The translations under genes were made by a program, and so were the position numbers. Below, piece by piece: positions 1 to 6,546 of a stretch of 6,546 nt of DNA. Under the pieces are notes generated by a model. The model saw only the letters and a list, made by a program, of their open reading frames with translations, was not told where the DNA came from and did no database searches. Numbering within the stretch: the first letter of the stretch is position 1; each line of letters opens with the position of its first letter. The stretch comes from Peptococcaceae bacterium (GTDB lineage Bacteria > Bacillota > DSM-12270 > Thermacetogeniales > Thermacetogeniaceae), in assembly GCA_003160265.1 (NCBI GenBank), contig PLQY01000067.1, forward strand, positions 1 through 6,546, written 5' to 3'.

Positions 1-245
1 GCCACCAGGCAGTTGCGGATGTCCCCCGGCGGCAGGATGCCGAACTCCCCCCGCAGACGCCCGGAACTGCCGCCGTCATCAGCCACTGTGACGATGGCGG
101 TGAGGTTTTCCGTATATCGTTTGAGGCCACGCAACAGTACCGGAAGCCCGGTACCGCCCCCGATGGCCACGATCCGCGGCCCCCGCTTCAGGGATTGGCG
201 GCGGTACTGCTGGCCCAACCACTGCAGCATCTCTGCCATGTTCAC
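1..245 (-). CDS. yvcK: YvcK/CofD-like gluconeogenesis factor, N-terminal part (runs off the left edge)
   Basis: Only about the first 80 residues are present, and the frame is open to the window edge. The visible part has the YvcK/CofD-like nucleotide-binding start: a basic N-terminal stretch, then IGGGTGL (about residues 28-34 from the GTG start), then [11 protein letters not shown] about 20 residues later, and PPGDIRNC near the edge. Members of this family bind UDP-sugars (B. subtilis YvcK binds UDP-GlcNAc). They are needed for growth on gluconeogenic carbon sources and for normal cell-wall synthesis. The start is uncertain. GTG at 245 overlaps the rapZ stop as GTGA and has a GGTG-containing ribosome-binding site about 8 nt upstream. 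ATG at 239 lies 2 nt after the rapZ stop but has no well-placed site. The gene is last in the visible isomerase-rapZ-yvcK operon. whiA normally follows in Firmicutes, but that would be off the window. Confidence 0.9.
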   Translation of the reverse strand, partial: MNMAEMLQWLGQQYRRQSLKRGPRIVAIGGGTGLPVLLRGLKRYTENLTAIVTVADDGGSSGRLRGEFGILPPGDIRNCLV

Positions 246-1129
246 GCCAACTTCACCGCCCCGGCGCGGGGGATGTCCCGGTGGTGCAGGTTGACCTGGC
301 AACTGCGCTTCAGCAGGTGAGCCAGGCGCTCGGCCACCGCCACCGAGCGGTGCTGCCCTCCGGTGCACCCGATCGCCACCACCAGGTGGCTCTTGCCCTC
401 CGTTACGTAACAGGGCAGCAGGAAACGCAACAGCCCGTAAAAACGGCGCATGAAGCGCTTGGTCACGTCGTCGCTGAAAATGTACTCCACTACCGCCGGG
501 TCAAGCCCGGTCAGGTTTTTCAGGTCGTCCACATAGTTGGGGTTGGGCAGAAAGCGGACATCGAACACCAGGTCAGCGTCCATGGGAATACCGTATTTGT
601 AGCCGAACGAGAGCAGGGTGACCGAGAGGCTGTCCTTCTCCGGTTTGCCGAAAAGCCGGGCCAGGTTCTCCTTCAAATCACGGACGCTCATCCCGGTGGT
701 GTCCAAAATGATGCTGGCCTTGCCCCGAAGCTCCCTCAGCCGCTCACGCTCGGCCCTGATCGCCTCCAGCACGGAGACTTCCTCTCCCAGTGGGTGCTGC
801 CGCCGCGATTCCTTGTAGCGTCGCACCAGGACCTCGTCCGAGGCCTCCAGGAACAGGATCTCGTACCTGATCCCCTGCTGCTGGAAGTTGTTCAATTCCT
901 CGCTTAGGGCATCGAAGAACAGCCCGCCGCGCACGTCGATCACCAGGGCCACCCGCCGTACCCGTTCCCCCGACTGCTGGCAGAGTTCGGTAATCTTGGG
1001 GATCAGCTTGGGCGGCAGGTTGTCGACGCAAAAAAAGCCCAGGTCCTCCAGGCATCTGGTCGCCTGGGTCTTACCGGCGCCGGATAACCCGGTGACGATA
1101 ACCAGATGGATCGGTCTAACTTCCTCCAT
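242..1129 (-). CDS. rapZ: RapZ/YvcJ family RNase adapter / nucleotide-binding protein
   Basis: A full-length family member of 295 aa (usual length 280-295). The N-terminal P-loop domain has Walker A GLSGAGKT at residues 14-21, DNLPP at 36-40 and a Walker B-like VIDVRGG at 62-68. The C-terminal domain carries [10 protein letters not shown] at 254-263 and HHRD at 282-285, the conserved sugar-phosphate-binding region. In E. coli RapZ senses glucosamine-6-phosphate and delivers the small RNA GlmZ to RNase E. In B. subtilis the orthologue YvcJ hydrolyses GTP/ATP and affects competence. Which role applies here is not visible in the sequence. The ATG at 1129 follows GGGGAGG with a short 4-nt spacer. 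The gene starts 25 bp after the isomerase stop and overlaps or abuts yvcK, so it is in the middle of an operon. No key residue is missing. Confidence 0.96.
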   Translation of the reverse strand: MEEVRPIHLVIVTGLSGAGKTQATRCLEDLGFFCVDNLPPKLIPKITELCQQSGERVRRVALVIDVRGGLFFDALSEELNNFQQQGIRYEILFLEASDEVLVRRYKESRRQHPLGEEVSVLEAIRAERERLRELRGKASIILDTTGMSVRDLKENLARLFGKPEKDSLSVTLLSFGYKYGIPMDADLVFDVRFLPNPNYVDDLKNLTGLDPAVVEYIFSDDVTKRFMRRFYGLLRFLLPCYVTEGKSHLVVAIGCTGGQHRSVAVAERLAHLLKRSCQVNLHHRDIPRAGAVKLA

Positions 1130-1154
1130 TTTTCCTCCCCATCCCCCTCTGACT

Positions 1155-2228
1155 TCAGATTTTCGCCAGTTCCTGCTTCAGGTAGTCGATCACCTGCACC
1201 GGCTTGGGATTGATCCCATAGAGCAGCGACAGGTAGACGCTGGTGAAGTCGCCCAGGTAGATCAGCGAGAACAACCGGGCCAGCAAGGTTTCGCCCTGGC
1301 CGCTGAATTCGGCCAGGCCAGCGATCCTTTCCACCAGCAGCCTCTTGACGATCTCCATCCGGGCCTGGACGCGGGGATGGTCCGCGGCGTCCCGCAAGTG
1401 GACCAGGAACAGGGAGCGCAGCAAATCCGGAGGCGCCTCGAAGCCGACCAGTTCGTTGTGGTTCAACTCCGGATAGACATTCCAGTAAGCGAGACACTTG
1501 GCGTTCTCGTTGCACTGTCCCTTCCAGCGGGTGGCCACCACCTCGGTAGTGCCGGACACCCCGTAGATAACCGGAATTTTACCGTGCAGGCGCATAGCCA
1601 GGTCCTTGGCCCGGTTACGGGAGACCGGCGCGGAGGGGCCAAACTCCTCCCTGTGGGAGCGCAGCACCGCCAGGAGTTCACCGTAGCCCTCCTGATGCCC
1701 GATCACGCCCAGGCGCTCCAGCAATACCAGGGTCGGCAGGAACGTGTAGCCGATAGCGGAACGAGGAGGCAGTCCCGGGGGTACCCGGAGCACCGGCACC
1801 CCGTCGGCGGAAGCCATTTCGGCCAAGCGACCGCCCGTGGTCACGGCAATGCGTACGGCGCCCCGCTCACCTGCCAACCGGTAGGCACTGAGAGTCTCCT
1901 CGGTATTGCCGGAGTAGCTGGTCAGAAAGACCAGGGTCTGCCGATCCACATAGGCCGGCAGGTTGTAATCACGGCAGACCGCAAAGGGTACCCTGGCCTG
2001 CCGGGCCACCACCACCCGCAGCAGATCGCCGCCGATGGCAGAACCCCCCAGGCCGGCCAGCACCACCTGCCGCAACTCTCCGGGGAGATTGGGCAAGGCG
2101 GCATCCTGACCCAGTTTCAGCGCCGCCTCACACTGGTCCGGCAGGCCGGCCAGCAGCTCCAGCATCCCATCCGGGTCCCGCTCTACAATGAAACGCTTGT
2201 CATCCAGATCTGATTTCGGATCGCCCAC
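1155..2228 (-). CDS. Bifunctional phosphoglucose/phosphomannose isomerase (SIS-domain)
   Basis: A 357-aa cytosolic sugar-phosphate isomerase of the double-SIS bifunctional PGI/PMI family. These enzymes interconvert glucose-6-phosphate or mannose-6-phosphate with fructose-6-phosphate. Visible motifs are GLGGSAIGG at 59-67, the phosphate-binding SYSGNTEET at 104-112, QCNENAK around E241, and NHNELVGFE at 256-264. E241 and H257 are 16 residues apart, the same spacing as the catalytic Glu/His pair I recall for the Pyrobaculum enzyme. The C-terminal bact-PGI_C part ends in a basic [13 protein letters not shown] tail, as is usual. The start is GTG at 2228, chosen because AAAGGGGG lies 8 nt upstream; there is no competing ATG nearby. 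It is the first gene of a run with rapZ and yvcK. Classical Pgi (about 450-550 aa) is excluded by length and motifs. The exact sugar preference cannot be read from the sequence. Confidence 0.93.
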   Translation of the reverse strand: MGDPKSDLDDKRFIVERDPDGMLELLAGLPDQCEAALKLGQDAALPNLPGELRQVVLAGLGGSAIGGDLLRVVVARQARVPFAVCRDYNLPAYVDRQTLVFLTSYSGNTEETLSAYRLAGERGAVRIAVTTGGRLAEMASADGVPVLRVPPGLPPRSAIGYTFLPTLVLLERLGVIGHQEGYGELLAVLRSHREEFGPSAPVSRNRAKDLAMRLHGKIPVIYGVSGTTEVVATRWKGQCNENAKCLAYWNVYPELNHNELVGFEAPPDLLRSLFLVHLRDAADHPRVQARMEIVKRLLVERIAGLAEFSGQGETLLARLFSLIYLGDFTSVYLSLLYGINPKPVQVIDYLKQELAKI

Positions 2229-2247
2229 TCGGACAACCCCCTTTCTT

Positions 2248-2280
2248 GTGATGTGAGAGGTGAGAGGTTAGAGGTGAGAT
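2248..2280. repeat. Degenerate tandem GTGAGAG / GAGGTGA repeat
   Basis: On the plus strand the unit GAGGTGA or GTGAGAG recurs four times in 33 bp in the gap between acpS and the isomerase. It ends in GTGAGAT (2274-2280), which is matched as an exact inverted copy ATCTCAC at 2338-2344, overlapping the acpS stop codon. In the isomerase transcript this stretch is pyrimidine-rich and would be part of the leader. Its function is unknown. It could be a microsatellite or the edge of a small non-autonomous element. Confidence 0.5.
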
Positions 2281-2287
2281 TCTTGTT

Positions 2288-2328
2288 GGCATTGGCTCCA
2301 CCAATGCCTTTACGCCTTTAAGCAGGCG
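2288..2328. other. Two adjacent hairpins in the acpS-isomerase gap
   Basis: A perfect 8-bp stem GGCATTGG/CCAATGCC (2288-2295 with 2301-2308, 5-nt loop) is followed by a 5-bp stem CGCCT/AGGCG (2313-2317 with 2324-2328, 6-nt loop). Both lie just downstream of acpS and could protect its mRNA 3' end or weaken read-through into the isomerase gene. Neither is followed by a T-run on either strand, so a classical intrinsic terminator is not supported. Confidence 0.45.
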
Positions 2329-2340
2329 CCAGCCCACATC

Positions 2341-2733
2341 TCACTGCCCGCTTTTCGCATCACAGACGGCCACCACCACGGCGCAGGCATGATCCCGGCT
2401 GTGGGAGAGGCTGACCTCCAGTCCGGCAATCCCCGCCCCGGCAGCAAGAGCAGCCGTCTGACCGGCCAGGCGGATCTCCGGCCTGCCCGACTCCAGTGAG
2501 ACCTCGATCTCCCGCCACTCCATGACCACCCCGGTCAGGGCCCGGCTGCAGGCCTTGCGCACCGCCTCTTTAGCCGCAAACCTGGCCGCAAAGGAGGCCG
2601 CCGGGCAACTACGCCCCGTGCAATAGGCGATCTCCCGGCCGGTGAACAGGCGTCCCACCAGCCGGGGACGCCTGGCCAGCGCCCTCTCCATGCGTTCAAT
2701 ATCGACGATGTCGATGCCAACACCGATGATCAC
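2341..2733 (-). CDS. acpS: Holo-[acyl-carrier-protein] synthase
   Basis: A 130-aa AcpS (usual length 120-130). It transfers the 4'-phosphopantetheine arm of coenzyme A to a conserved serine of acyl carrier protein in the cytosol, activating fatty-acid synthesis. Diagnostic motifs are GVGIDIVDIERM at residues 4-15 (D8 is the family's metal-binding aspartate), FAAKEAVRKA at 52-61 with E56, and SLSHSRDHA at 108-116. The start is GTG at 2733, reading as M-I-I-G-V-G-I-D, with GGAGG just upstream. The frame is open back to an ATG at 2817, but that start is rejected because it would place the extended -10 promoter (2767-2775) inside the gene and add 28 unconserved residues. The gene appears to be monocistronic or only loosely coupled to the isomerase gene, 112 bp further on. 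Confidence 0.94.
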   Translation of the reverse strand: MIIGVGIDIVDIERMERALARRPRLVGRLFTGREIAYCTGRSCPAASFAARFAAKEAVRKACSRALTGVVMEWREIEVSLESGRPEIRLAGQTAALAAGAGIAGLEVSLSHSRDHACAVVVAVCDAKSGQ

Positions 2734-2766
2734 GATACCTCCACCACGGCAGTTCCGTTTTAAGCC

Positions 2767-2775
2767 ATTATAGCA
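2767..2775 (-). promoter_or_regulatory. Extended -10 promoter for acpS
   Basis: On the minus strand TGCTATAAT is a perfect extended -10 element (TGnTATAAT). No recognisable -35 hexamer lies 16-18 bp upstream, which is typical of extended -10 promoters. Transcription would start near 2760, giving a leader of about 27 nt that contains the GGAGG ribosome-binding site used by the GTG start at 2733. Confidence 0.7.
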
Positions 2776-2861
2776 CAAAAACCCCTGATCCTTCATGCTC
2801 CGGATTTTCTCGGCCACATCTCAGGCCGTCATCCTGGTTTCAGCAGGCCTCAATATATCGA

Positions 2862-2891
2862 TTGACATGCCTGGCGTGAATGATTTATAAA
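2862..2891 (+). promoter_or_regulatory. Sigma-A-type promoter for the membrane-fusion protein gene
   Basis: A consensus -35 TTGACA (2862-2867) and -10 TATAAA (2886-2891) are separated by 18 bp; reading the -10 as TTATAA at 2885-2890 gives 17 bp. The predicted start site is near 2898, leaving a leader of about 150-165 nt before the likely start codons. It diverges from the acpS promoter. Confidence 0.72.
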
Positions 2892-2944
2892 TTGATAAGA
2901 ACTGTTCAGCTTTTTTCAGGACTTCATGCCCGCTCGACGCCGTC

Positions 2945-2993
2945 GTGTCACGACACCATAAAAGCGGGAGCCACCAGGCGGGTGGCAAGCTCC
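2945..2993 (+). promoter_or_regulatory. Two dyads in the leader of the fusion-protein gene
   Basis: The first is GTGTC-AC-GACAC (2945-2956), an operator-like or hairpin dyad about 50 nt after the predicted start site. The second is a hairpin with GCCACC/GGTGGC (2970-2975 with 2981-2986, loop AGGCG), extendable by GGA/TCC (2967-2969 with 2991-2993) across a bulge. There is no T-run, so termination is not indicated. They could bind a repressor or form a regulatory RNA fold. No known riboswitch class was recognised. Confidence 0.35.
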
Positions 2994-3047
2994 TGTATCT
3001 AAGCACAGCAAAAGCAGCAGCAGTTGAATGAGCTGCATAGCGCCATA

Positions 3048-3092
3048 ATGGGGGAGAAGCAAGTGGGGGAGAAGCAAGTGGAGGATAAGCAA
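3048..3092 (+). repeat. Threefold 15-nt tandem repeat carrying ribosome-binding site and start codon
   Basis: Three in-frame units occupy 3048-3062, 3063-3077 and 3078-3092. Units 1 and 2 differ at one base (ATG versus GTG), and unit 3 differs from unit 2 at two bases. They encode [10 protein letters not shown] and VEDKQ. Units 1 and 2 each supply GGGGGAG followed 6 nt later by the GTG that opens the next unit, so the translation-start signal itself is duplicated. Confidence 0.85.
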
Positions 3093-4184
3093 GCAACCGG
3101 TTGGGACCAGAACGCCACTAACGGACCCCGGAAAAAAATCGGCCTGGCGATCGGCGCCCTGGTCCTGTTTGCAGCCATTGCGGGGGGGATCTGGTACTGG
3201 CATTATCTGCGGGTCATCGTCAGCACCGATGACGCCCAGGTAACAGGCGACATTGCCGACATTAGCCCAAAAATAGCCGGGCAACTGGATGAGATTGATG
3301 TTTCTGAGGGAGATGTGGTCGCGGTCGGCCAGAAATTGGCCGAACTGGACAACGCTACACTGTTGGTGGCTATGAACCAGGCGGAAGGCGCCCTGGAACT
3401 GGCCAGGGCCAACTACGACAAACTTCCGGATGACATCAAGTCCGCCCAGGCAACGGCTGACAAGGCCGATCAGGGATCGTTGGCGGCCCAGGCCCAGGTC
3501 AAAGTAGATGAATTCTCTCTCAGCGACGCCAAAAGGAACCTGGGTGAGACACAGACCCTCTATTCGTCAGGCGCCGCCTCCCAGGAGGCGCTCGATGACG
3601 CCCAGTCCACTTACGGATCGGCACAGGCGAAATTGGACGCCGACACGGCCAACGTCCAGTCGGCCCAGTCAGCCCTGCAGGGTGCCCAGGCCAACCTGGA
3701 GTCGGTCGACAACACCAGCGCCGATAGTTACCTGGCCCAGTTGAAGCAGGCCCAGGCCGCCTACGATAACGCCAAGTTGACCTATGACGAATCCTTTATC
3801 TATGCCACCATCAGCGGCACCGTCGTCCGCCTGCCGGGCGTGGTAGGGGAATACCTGTCGCCGGGCACCCCCATCCTGTCGATTTCCAATCTCCAGGCAA
3901 CCTGGGTGGTGGCCGACGTCGAGGAGACCGATTACGGCCGTATCCGCCTCGGACAGAAGGTCGACGTCCACGTCGACGCCTATCCGGGCCAGATTTTTTC
4001 CGGGCAGGTGATCGAGTTGGGCGGAGCGACGCAATCTACTTTTGACTTGCTCCCGGTCGAGGAAGACACCGGCAACTACACCAAGATCACGCAACGGATG
4101 CCGGTGAAGATCGCAGTCACCGACAAGGGGAATTATGGCTTGAAGCCGGGAATGTCGGTGGAGGTCAAGATCCACACGCCATGA
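3063..4184 (+). CDS. EmrA/HlyD-type membrane-fusion (periplasmic adaptor) protein
   Basis: Probably 373 aa. It has a short hydrophilic, Lys/Gln-rich cytoplasmic tail, one membrane segment at about residues 26-46 preceded by RKK, and STDDAQV at 54-60, typical of EmrA-like adaptors. Next come a split biotinyl-lipoyl-like domain (first half ending GQKLAELD, second half SGTVVRLPG), a long Ala/Gln-rich coiled-coil hairpin between the halves, and a C-terminal beta-barrel with the QRMPVKI and LKPGMSVEV strands. Such proteins link an inner-membrane exporter (MFS, ABC or RND) to the outside for drug or metabolite efflux. The start is uncertain. GTG 3063 and GTG 3078 both have GGGGGAG 6 nt upstream; ATG 3048 and TTG 3024 lack ribosome-binding sites. 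No pump gene adjoins it, and both neighbouring genes are on the opposite strand. Its end overlaps the threonine aldolase gene by 20 bp. The substrate is unknown. Confidence 0.88.
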   Translation: MGEKQVEDKQATGWDQNATNGPRKKIGLAIGALVLFAAIAGGIWYWHYLRVIVSTDDAQVTGDIADISPKIAGQLDEIDVSEGDVVAVGQKLAELDNATLLVAMNQAEGALELARANYDKLPDDIKSAQATADKADQGSLAAQAQVKVDEFSLSDAKRNLGETQTLYSSGAASQEALDDAQSTYGSAQAKLDADTANVQSAQSALQGAQANLESVDNTSADSYLAQLKQAQAAYDNAKLTYDESFIYATISGTVVRLPGVVGEYLSPGTPILSISNLQATWVVADVEETDYGRIRLGQKVDVHVDAYPGQIFSGQVIELGGATQSTFDLLPVEEDTGNYTKITQRMPVKIAVTDKGNYGLKPGMSVEVKIHTP

Positions 4185-5196
4185 CCGCTCGCACCGCCTC
4201 CAGGGCAATCTCAATATCAGCGGCGCTCACCATGCGGTTGGCCACCATCCTGATCCGCTGCGGCGCAGAAGAGCCCGCCAGCACGCCCCGGTCTAGCAAG
4301 CGCATCAGGAATTCCCCGTCGGTGATCCGGGACGTCAGCTCATAACTGACAATGTTCGTCTGCACCCGCCTGGGATCGATGATCATGCCCGGGATAACGG
4401 CCAGGCCCCCGGCCAGGTGTCTGGCGTTGGCATGGTCTTCCGCCAGCCGGTCGACCATCTTCTCCAGGGCCACAATCCCGGCAGCCGCGAGCACACCGGC
4501 CTGTCTCATGCCGCCTCCCACCAGTTTCCGGGCCTTTCTGGCACGAGTCACGAAATCCCTGGTTCCGGTCAGCAGCGACCCCACCGGAGCGCTCAAGCCC
4601 TTGGACAGGCATACCGTCACCGAATCGGCGTAACGGGTGAAGTCGGTCACCGGACATCCGGTAGCTACGGCAGCGTTGAAGATCCGGGCGCCGTCAAGGT
4701 GCACCGACAGGCCGTGCTCCCGGGCCAGGTCGTAGATCTCCCGCATGTTCTCCACCGGAGTGATGGCGCCGCCGCCCCGGTTGTGGGTGTTCTCCAGACA
4801 GATCAGGCGCGTCTCCGGAAAGTGCGGGTTCGGGGGGCGAAAGGCCTTCTCAATGGCCTCGGCTGTGAAGATCCCGTCCCGGTCATCGATCAACCGGGGC
4901 AACACCCCGGCCACCCGGGCCAGACCGCCGACCTCGTAATAATAGATATGAGCCTCGGCGCCGACGATGATCTCCTCGCCCGGGCGAGTGTGCGCCAACA
5001 GGGCCACCAGATTGCTCATGGTGCCGCTGGGCACAAAAAGGGCGGCCTCCTTGCCCACCTTCTGCGCCCCCAACTCCTCCAGCCGGTTGATGGTGGGGTC
5101 CTCACCATAGACATCATCCCCCACAACGGCCTGGGCCATCGCCAGCCGCATCTCCTCGGTCGGCCAGGTTACGGTATCACTGCGCAGATCGATCAT
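4165..5196 (-). CDS. ltaE: Low-specificity L-threonine aldolase
   Basis: A 343-aa PLP-dependent fold-type I enzyme of the beta-eliminating lyase family. It cleaves L-threonine or L-allo-threonine to glycine and acetaldehyde. It opens with the hallmark [10 protein letters not shown], followed by [31 protein letters not shown] (H83, expected to stack on PLP), [10 protein letters not shown] (D168 and R171) and [12 protein letters not shown] with the Schiff-base lysine K199. This numbering matches the Thermotoga maritima enzyme as I recall it. ATG 5196 is chosen because GGGGGAGAGG ends 6 nt upstream and because family members begin at this methionine. An in-frame ATG at 5214 has only a weak site and would add six residues. 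It lies 40 bp after ychF, probably in the same transcript; the gap contains the 10-bp palindrome CAAGCGCTTG (5224-5233). Its 3' end overlaps the convergent fusion-protein gene. Confidence 0.95.
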   Translation of the reverse strand: MIDLRSDTVTWPTEEMRLAMAQAVVGDDVYGEDPTINRLEELGAQKVGKEAALFVPSGTMSNLVALLAHTRPGEEIIVGAEAHIYYYEVGGLARVAGVLPRLIDDRDGIFTAEAIEKAFRPPNPHFPETRLICLENTHNRGGGAITPVENMREIYDLAREHGLSVHLDGARIFNAAVATGCPVTDFTRYADSVTVCLSKGLSAPVGSLLTGTRDFVTRARKARKLVGGGMRQAGVLAAAGIVALEKMVDRLAEDHANARHLAGGLAVIPGMIIDPRRVQTNIVSYELTSRITDGEFLMRLLDRGVLAGSSAPQRIRMVANRMVSAADIEIALEAVRAVMACGS

Positions 5197-5236
5197 ATGC
5201 ATCCTCTCCCCCATCGGTCATCTCAAGCGCTTGGAA

Positions 5237-6310
<1,074 letters not shown>

Positions 6311-6330
6311 TTTTTTTCACCTCGACCCCC

Positions 6331-6336
6331 AGTATA
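6331..6336 (-). promoter_or_regulatory. Possible -10 element upstream of ychF
   Basis: On the minus strand TATACT resembles a sigma-A -10 and sits in an AT-rich stretch, but the -35 position 17 bp upstream reads only TTTTAA. The predicted start site (about 6324) would leave almost no leader before the GAGGTG ribosome-binding site at 6318-6323, which makes the call weak. An imperfect dyad TTGTT-TTG-AACAA lies next to it at 6338-6350. Confidence 0.3.
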
Positions 6337-6347
6337 CTTGTTTTGAA

Positions 6348-6384
6348 CAAAAATTAAAAGAAACAAGTGTCCGCCGGTCACCTG
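6348..6384 (-). terminator. Candidate intrinsic terminator upstream of ychF
   Basis: Read on the minus strand, CAGGTGACC-GGC-GGACACTTG (6384 down to 6364) can form a 9-step stem with one G-U pair and one A-A mismatch. It is followed directly by the T-rich run TTTCTTTTAATTTTTG. It could end a minus-strand transcript entering from beyond the right edge, isolating ychF. The T-run is interrupted, so strength is uncertain. Confidence 0.42.
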
Positions 6385-6399
6385 TTCAACGAGTTCTTG

Positions 6400-6546
6400 G
6401 CTTCAGTGGGGGATTGCCTTCCCCCCACTGAAGCTTAGAAATCGTTAATCCAAGGACGTAGCCGCTCTTAGGGGGAAAGTGCTATTGCTGCGCAATTGGA
6501 TTCGCACTTTTCCCACCGCTTCAAAAGCGGGGGTATTAGAGCGGGT
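6400..6546 (+). ncRNA. Structured RNA, candidate HEARO / IscB omega-RNA (continues past the right edge)
   Basis: This stretch without a gene is packed with complementary segments. It starts with a perfect 13-bp hairpin (6400-6412 with 6422-6434). The stem CCGCTCT/AGAGCGG (6462-6468 with 6538-6544) encloses two arms. One is GGG+AAAGTGC pairing with GCACTTT+CCC (6473-6482 with 6504-6514, one bulged T), topped by ATTGC/GCAAT (6484-6488 with 6492-6496). The other is CCGCTT/AAGCGG (6516-6521 with 6525-6530). AATCCAA (6447-6453) is complementary to TTGGATT (6496-6502) inside the first arm, which makes a pseudoknot. No T-run follows. The size, architecture and segments such as ATCGTTAATCC resemble HEARO, the guide-carrying RNA 5' of iscB nuclease genes, as I recall that family. 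This was not searched. The minus-strand alternative, a TnpB-type 3' omega-RNA, is less favoured. Confidence 0.5.

Noticed and set aside
888..2213. A 441-codon open frame on the plus strand antisense to rapZ and the isomerase
   Set aside because: It mirrors two clearly conserved minus-strand genes, shows no recognisable domain, and is the kind of open frame that GC-rich codon bias creates on the opposite strand.
2734..2817. An N-terminally extended AcpS starting at the ATG at 2817
   Set aside because: The extended -10 promoter lies inside this stretch, the extra residues do not resemble the family, and GTG 2733 has a GGAGG site and gives the normal length.
2334..2823. Direct repeats CCACATCTCA at 2334-2343 and 2814-2823 flanking acpS
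   Set aside because: Ten base pairs is too short to infer a mobile unit, acpS is an essential conserved gene with its own promoter inside the interval, and no inverted repeats or transposase accompany it.
2960..3010. Leader of the adaptor gene as a cyclic-di-GMP or cobalamin riboswitch
   Set aside because: Some short motifs look similar, but the conserved core blocks of those classes are absent and the region is too small for a cobalamin riboswitch.
2821..3096. A 91-codon minus-strand frame across the acpS/adaptor intergenic region
   Set aside because: It would overlap the predicted plus-strand promoter and start inside the 15-nt repeats; the repeated PPLAS segment is just those repeats read backwards.
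6400..6434. The 13-bp GC-rich hairpin as an intrinsic terminator
   Set aside because: Neither strand has a T-run after the stem, and the hairpin is followed by more structured sequence on the plus strand.

Overview
This window is a 6.5-kb chromosomal segment with compact gene spacing. It is probably from a high-GC, anaerobic, low-redundancy Firmicute of the Clostridia, similar to Desulfotomaculum, Pelotomaculum or Moorella. That assignment is an inference. It rests on the rapZ-yvcK gene order, the Clostridia-type bifunctional phosphoglucose/phosphomannose isomerase, strong GGAGG-type Shine-Dalgarno sites, frequent GTG/TTG starts and sigma-A-like promoters.

Left part (1-2733, all minus strand). 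acpS (holo-ACP synthase) has its own extended -10 promoter. After a 112-bp repeat- and hairpin-containing gap come a sugar-phosphate isomerase (PGI/PMI), rapZ, and the start of yvcK, which runs off the left edge. The last three are tightly packed: 25 bp separate the isomerase from rapZ, and rapZ and yvcK most likely share a GTGA overlap. The isomerase interconverts hexose phosphates, while RapZ and YvcK are known regulators of amino-sugar and cell-wall precursor metabolism, so the operon suggests linked control at fructose-6-phosphate.

Middle (2734-4184). A divergent intergenic region carries a good sigma-A promoter for an EmrA/HlyD-type membrane-fusion protein on the plus strand. Its long leader contains two dyads. 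Its start lies inside a threefold 15-nt in-frame repeat that reiterates a ribosome-binding site and start codon. No export pump partner lies in the window.

Right part (4165-6310, minus strand). A divergent YchF-type P-loop NTPase is followed by a low-specificity L-threonine aldolase, apparently co-transcribed. The aldolase gene overlaps the fusion-protein gene tail to tail by 20 bp.

Right edge (6311-6546). There is no protein-coding gene here. A possible minus-strand terminator lies just upstream of ychF. Beyond it, 6400-6546 folds into an elaborate RNA: a 13-bp hairpin, a multibranch domain with three nested or adjacent stems, and a 7-bp pseudoknot. It resembles HEARO (the omega-RNA of IscB RNA-guided nucleases) and would be the left end of an OMEGA element whose nuclease gene, if present, lies beyond the window. 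This is the most interesting signal here. The HEARO assignment is from memory of the family and was not searched.
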